Part shown: one piece after another, positions 15,580-16,605 of the stretch
Layout of the letters: every line of letters starts with the position of its first letter
Position numbering within the stretch: the first letter of the stretch is position 1
Assembly (NCBI GenBank): GCA_003153875.1
Contig: PMBY01000370.1
Location: 1 to 16,605 of the forward strand
DNA length: 16,605 nucleotides
Direction: 5' to 3'
DNA from: Myxococcales bacterium
Lineage (GTDB): Bacteria; Myxococcota; Polyangia; Fen-1088
Notes under the pieces: model-generated
The model's input: only the letters and a program-made list of their open reading frames with translations
Told to the model about the DNA's origin: nothing
The model's database searches: none
Position numbers and translations under genes: made by a program

Positions 15580-16605
15580 ATGAAGACCATCAAGGCTGGT
15601 TGCCCCCTCGTGCTCGCGCTCGCCGGCTTGCTCGCGCCTGCGTACGCGTCTGCTGCTCCGCCCGCGAGTCAATCCCCGGCAGCCGCCGCGCCTGCAGCAA
15701 AGGCCCAGGCCGCTGCGCCCAAGCCGACAGCGCCTGCGGCGGTTGCACCCAGTGCCATCCCCGACAAGACCGACGTGATCGTGGTCACGCTTACCAATCC
15801 GCTGGCCGCGCGACGCCCCGCCGAGACCATTGCGCTCGCGCTCGCCGACTTGGTCAAGGTCGTGCCCGGGTTGGAGTTGAAGAGGCTGCAAGTCGTCGAC
15901 ACGAAGGGCAAGCTGGTCCTCTCGCAGTTGGTCGACTTGGATGGCGACGAAACGCCTGATCAGGTCGTGTTTCAGACCGACCTCGCTCCGAACGAGAGCA
16001 AGTCGTTCAAGCTGAGGGTCGGGGAGCGCGTTTCAGCGGTCGAGGCAGACTACAAGGCCTACGGTCGTTTCGTGCGCGAGCGCCACGACGACTTCGCGTG
16101 GGAGAACGACCTCATCGCCCACCGCATGTACGGGCCTGACCTGGAAACCTGCAAGAAGGAACCTCTCACCTCAAGTGGCGTCGACGTTTGGGTCAAACGC
16201 GTGCCCAAGCTGGTGGTCAACGAATGGTACATGACGGACAACTACCACCAGGACCACGGCGAAGGCGCGGACTTCTACGCCGTCGGCAAGTCGCGCGGCT
16301 GTGGCGGGTTGGGGATTTGGTCGGGTGGCAAGCTGCAGGTGTCGAAGAACTTCGCCGGCACGCGCGTGTTGGCCAACGGGCCCATCCGTCTGATGTTCGA
16401 GCTGACCTACGCCGCCTGGGGCACGGCGCGCGTCACCGAGACCAAACGCGTGACTCTCGATGCGGGCGCGCATTTCAACAAGTTCGAGAGCACCTTCAAG
16501 GGAGGCAAGGGCGCCCTGTCCTTCGCGGTCGGCATCGCCAAGCACCCCGGCGGCGTGGTGGATGTCGACGACAAGGCGTCCTGGATGCGGGTTTGGGAAC
16601 CACTC
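15580..16605 (+). CDS. Exported DUF4861-family protein, 3' end beyond window
   Basis: Open from ATG 15580 to the window edge (342 codons, no stop), so the gene is partial. Residues 1-25 are a signal peptide (cut near AYASA), followed by an Ala/Pro-rich linker to about residue 60. The rest carries features I associate with the DUF4861 family: RFVRERHDDFAWENDLIAHRMYGP, split over a short stretch near residues 165-190, then SSGVDVWVKR, DNYHQDHGEGADFY, KSRGCGGLGIW and VLANGPIRLMFEL. In Bacteroidota this family often sits in loci for breakdown of pectin-like polysaccharides, and a sugar-related role is likely but unproven. No good ribosome binding site precedes the ATG, so the start is less certain than the frame. 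Confidence 0.72.
   Translation, partial: MKTIKAGCPLVLALAGLLAPAYASAAPPASQSPAAAAPAAKAQAAAPKPTAPAAVAPSAIPDKTDVIVVTLTNPLAARRPAETIALALADLVKVVPGLELKRLQVVDTKGKLVLSQLVDLDGDETPDQVVFQTDLAPNESKSFKLRVGERVSAVEADYKAYGRFVRERHDDFAWENDLIAHRMYGPDLETCKKEPLTSSGVDVWVKRVPKLVVNEWYMTDNYHQDHGEGADFYAVGKSRGCGGLGIWSGGKLQVSKNFAGTRVLANGPIRLMFELTYAAWGTARVTETKRVTLDAGAHFNKFESTFKGGKGALSFAVGIAKHPGGVVDVDDKASWMRVWEPL

Noticed and set aside
15156..15959. Plus-strand frame of 267 codons running into the DUF4861 gene
   Set aside because: It overlaps the signal peptide and domain of the DUF4861-type gene in another frame and its translation is Arg/Ala-rich without motifs.

Overview
The window is GC-rich (roughly two thirds G+C by eye), densely coded, and carries many secreted or lipid-anchored proteins with Asp/Pro or Gly/Thr repeat linkers, overlapping operon genes, a hybrid sensor kinase, a beta-barrel porin-like protein and a DUF4861-type protein. 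This suggests a Gram-negative myxobacterium-like organism (Myxococcota, perhaps Polyangia). That is inference from style; no rRNA or housekeeping marker is present. No tRNA, rRNA, transposase, integrase or CRISPR array was seen.

Layout. (1) 29-2056 (+): a secreted, cysteine-rich protein of unknown function. (2) 2150-7412 (+): the most interesting block. Two tandem paralogous precursor-like proteins (2150-3007, 3065-3988) share an almost identical 131-residue N-terminal part ending in a membrane segment and lipobox-like cysteine. Each then has a divergent Asp/Pro repeat linker and ends in a conserved tail with YKGVTFP near the C-terminus. Two hairpins follow (3990-4014, 4034-4052), then two adjacent radical SAM/SPASM proteins (4091-5161, 5158-6198; ATGA overlap) and a cytoplasmic sulfatase-fold hydrolase with a Thr nucleophile (6195-7412; GTGA overlap). 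(3) 7413-11579 (-): a hybrid histidine kinase, followed 3 bases later by a second cytoplasmic alkaline-phosphatase-superfamily enzyme. The second enzyme's stop codon abuts the stop of the sulfatase-like gene. (4) 11937-15072 (+): a likely cell-surface operon of a Gly/Thr-repeat lipoprotein, a porin-like beta-barrel and a small Cys-rich lipoprotein. (5) 15073-15579: a spacer with no recognised gene. (6) 15580 to the window end (+): the first 342 codons of an exported DUF4861-family protein.

How the genes may work together. The order precursors, hairpins, twin SPASM enzymes, hydrolase is what one expects of a ribosomally made, post-translationally modified peptide or protein system. The hairpins could keep precursor transcripts in excess over enzyme transcripts. 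My model is that the conserved tails are modified in the cytoplasm by one or both SPASM enzymes. The membrane segment would then export and perhaps lipid-anchor the C-terminal part at the cell surface. I do not recognise this precursor family or tail motif from known radical SAM peptide classes, so the chemistry is unknown. The kinase and second phosphatase-superfamily gene may be a neighbouring regulatory or partner unit, but that link rests only on position.
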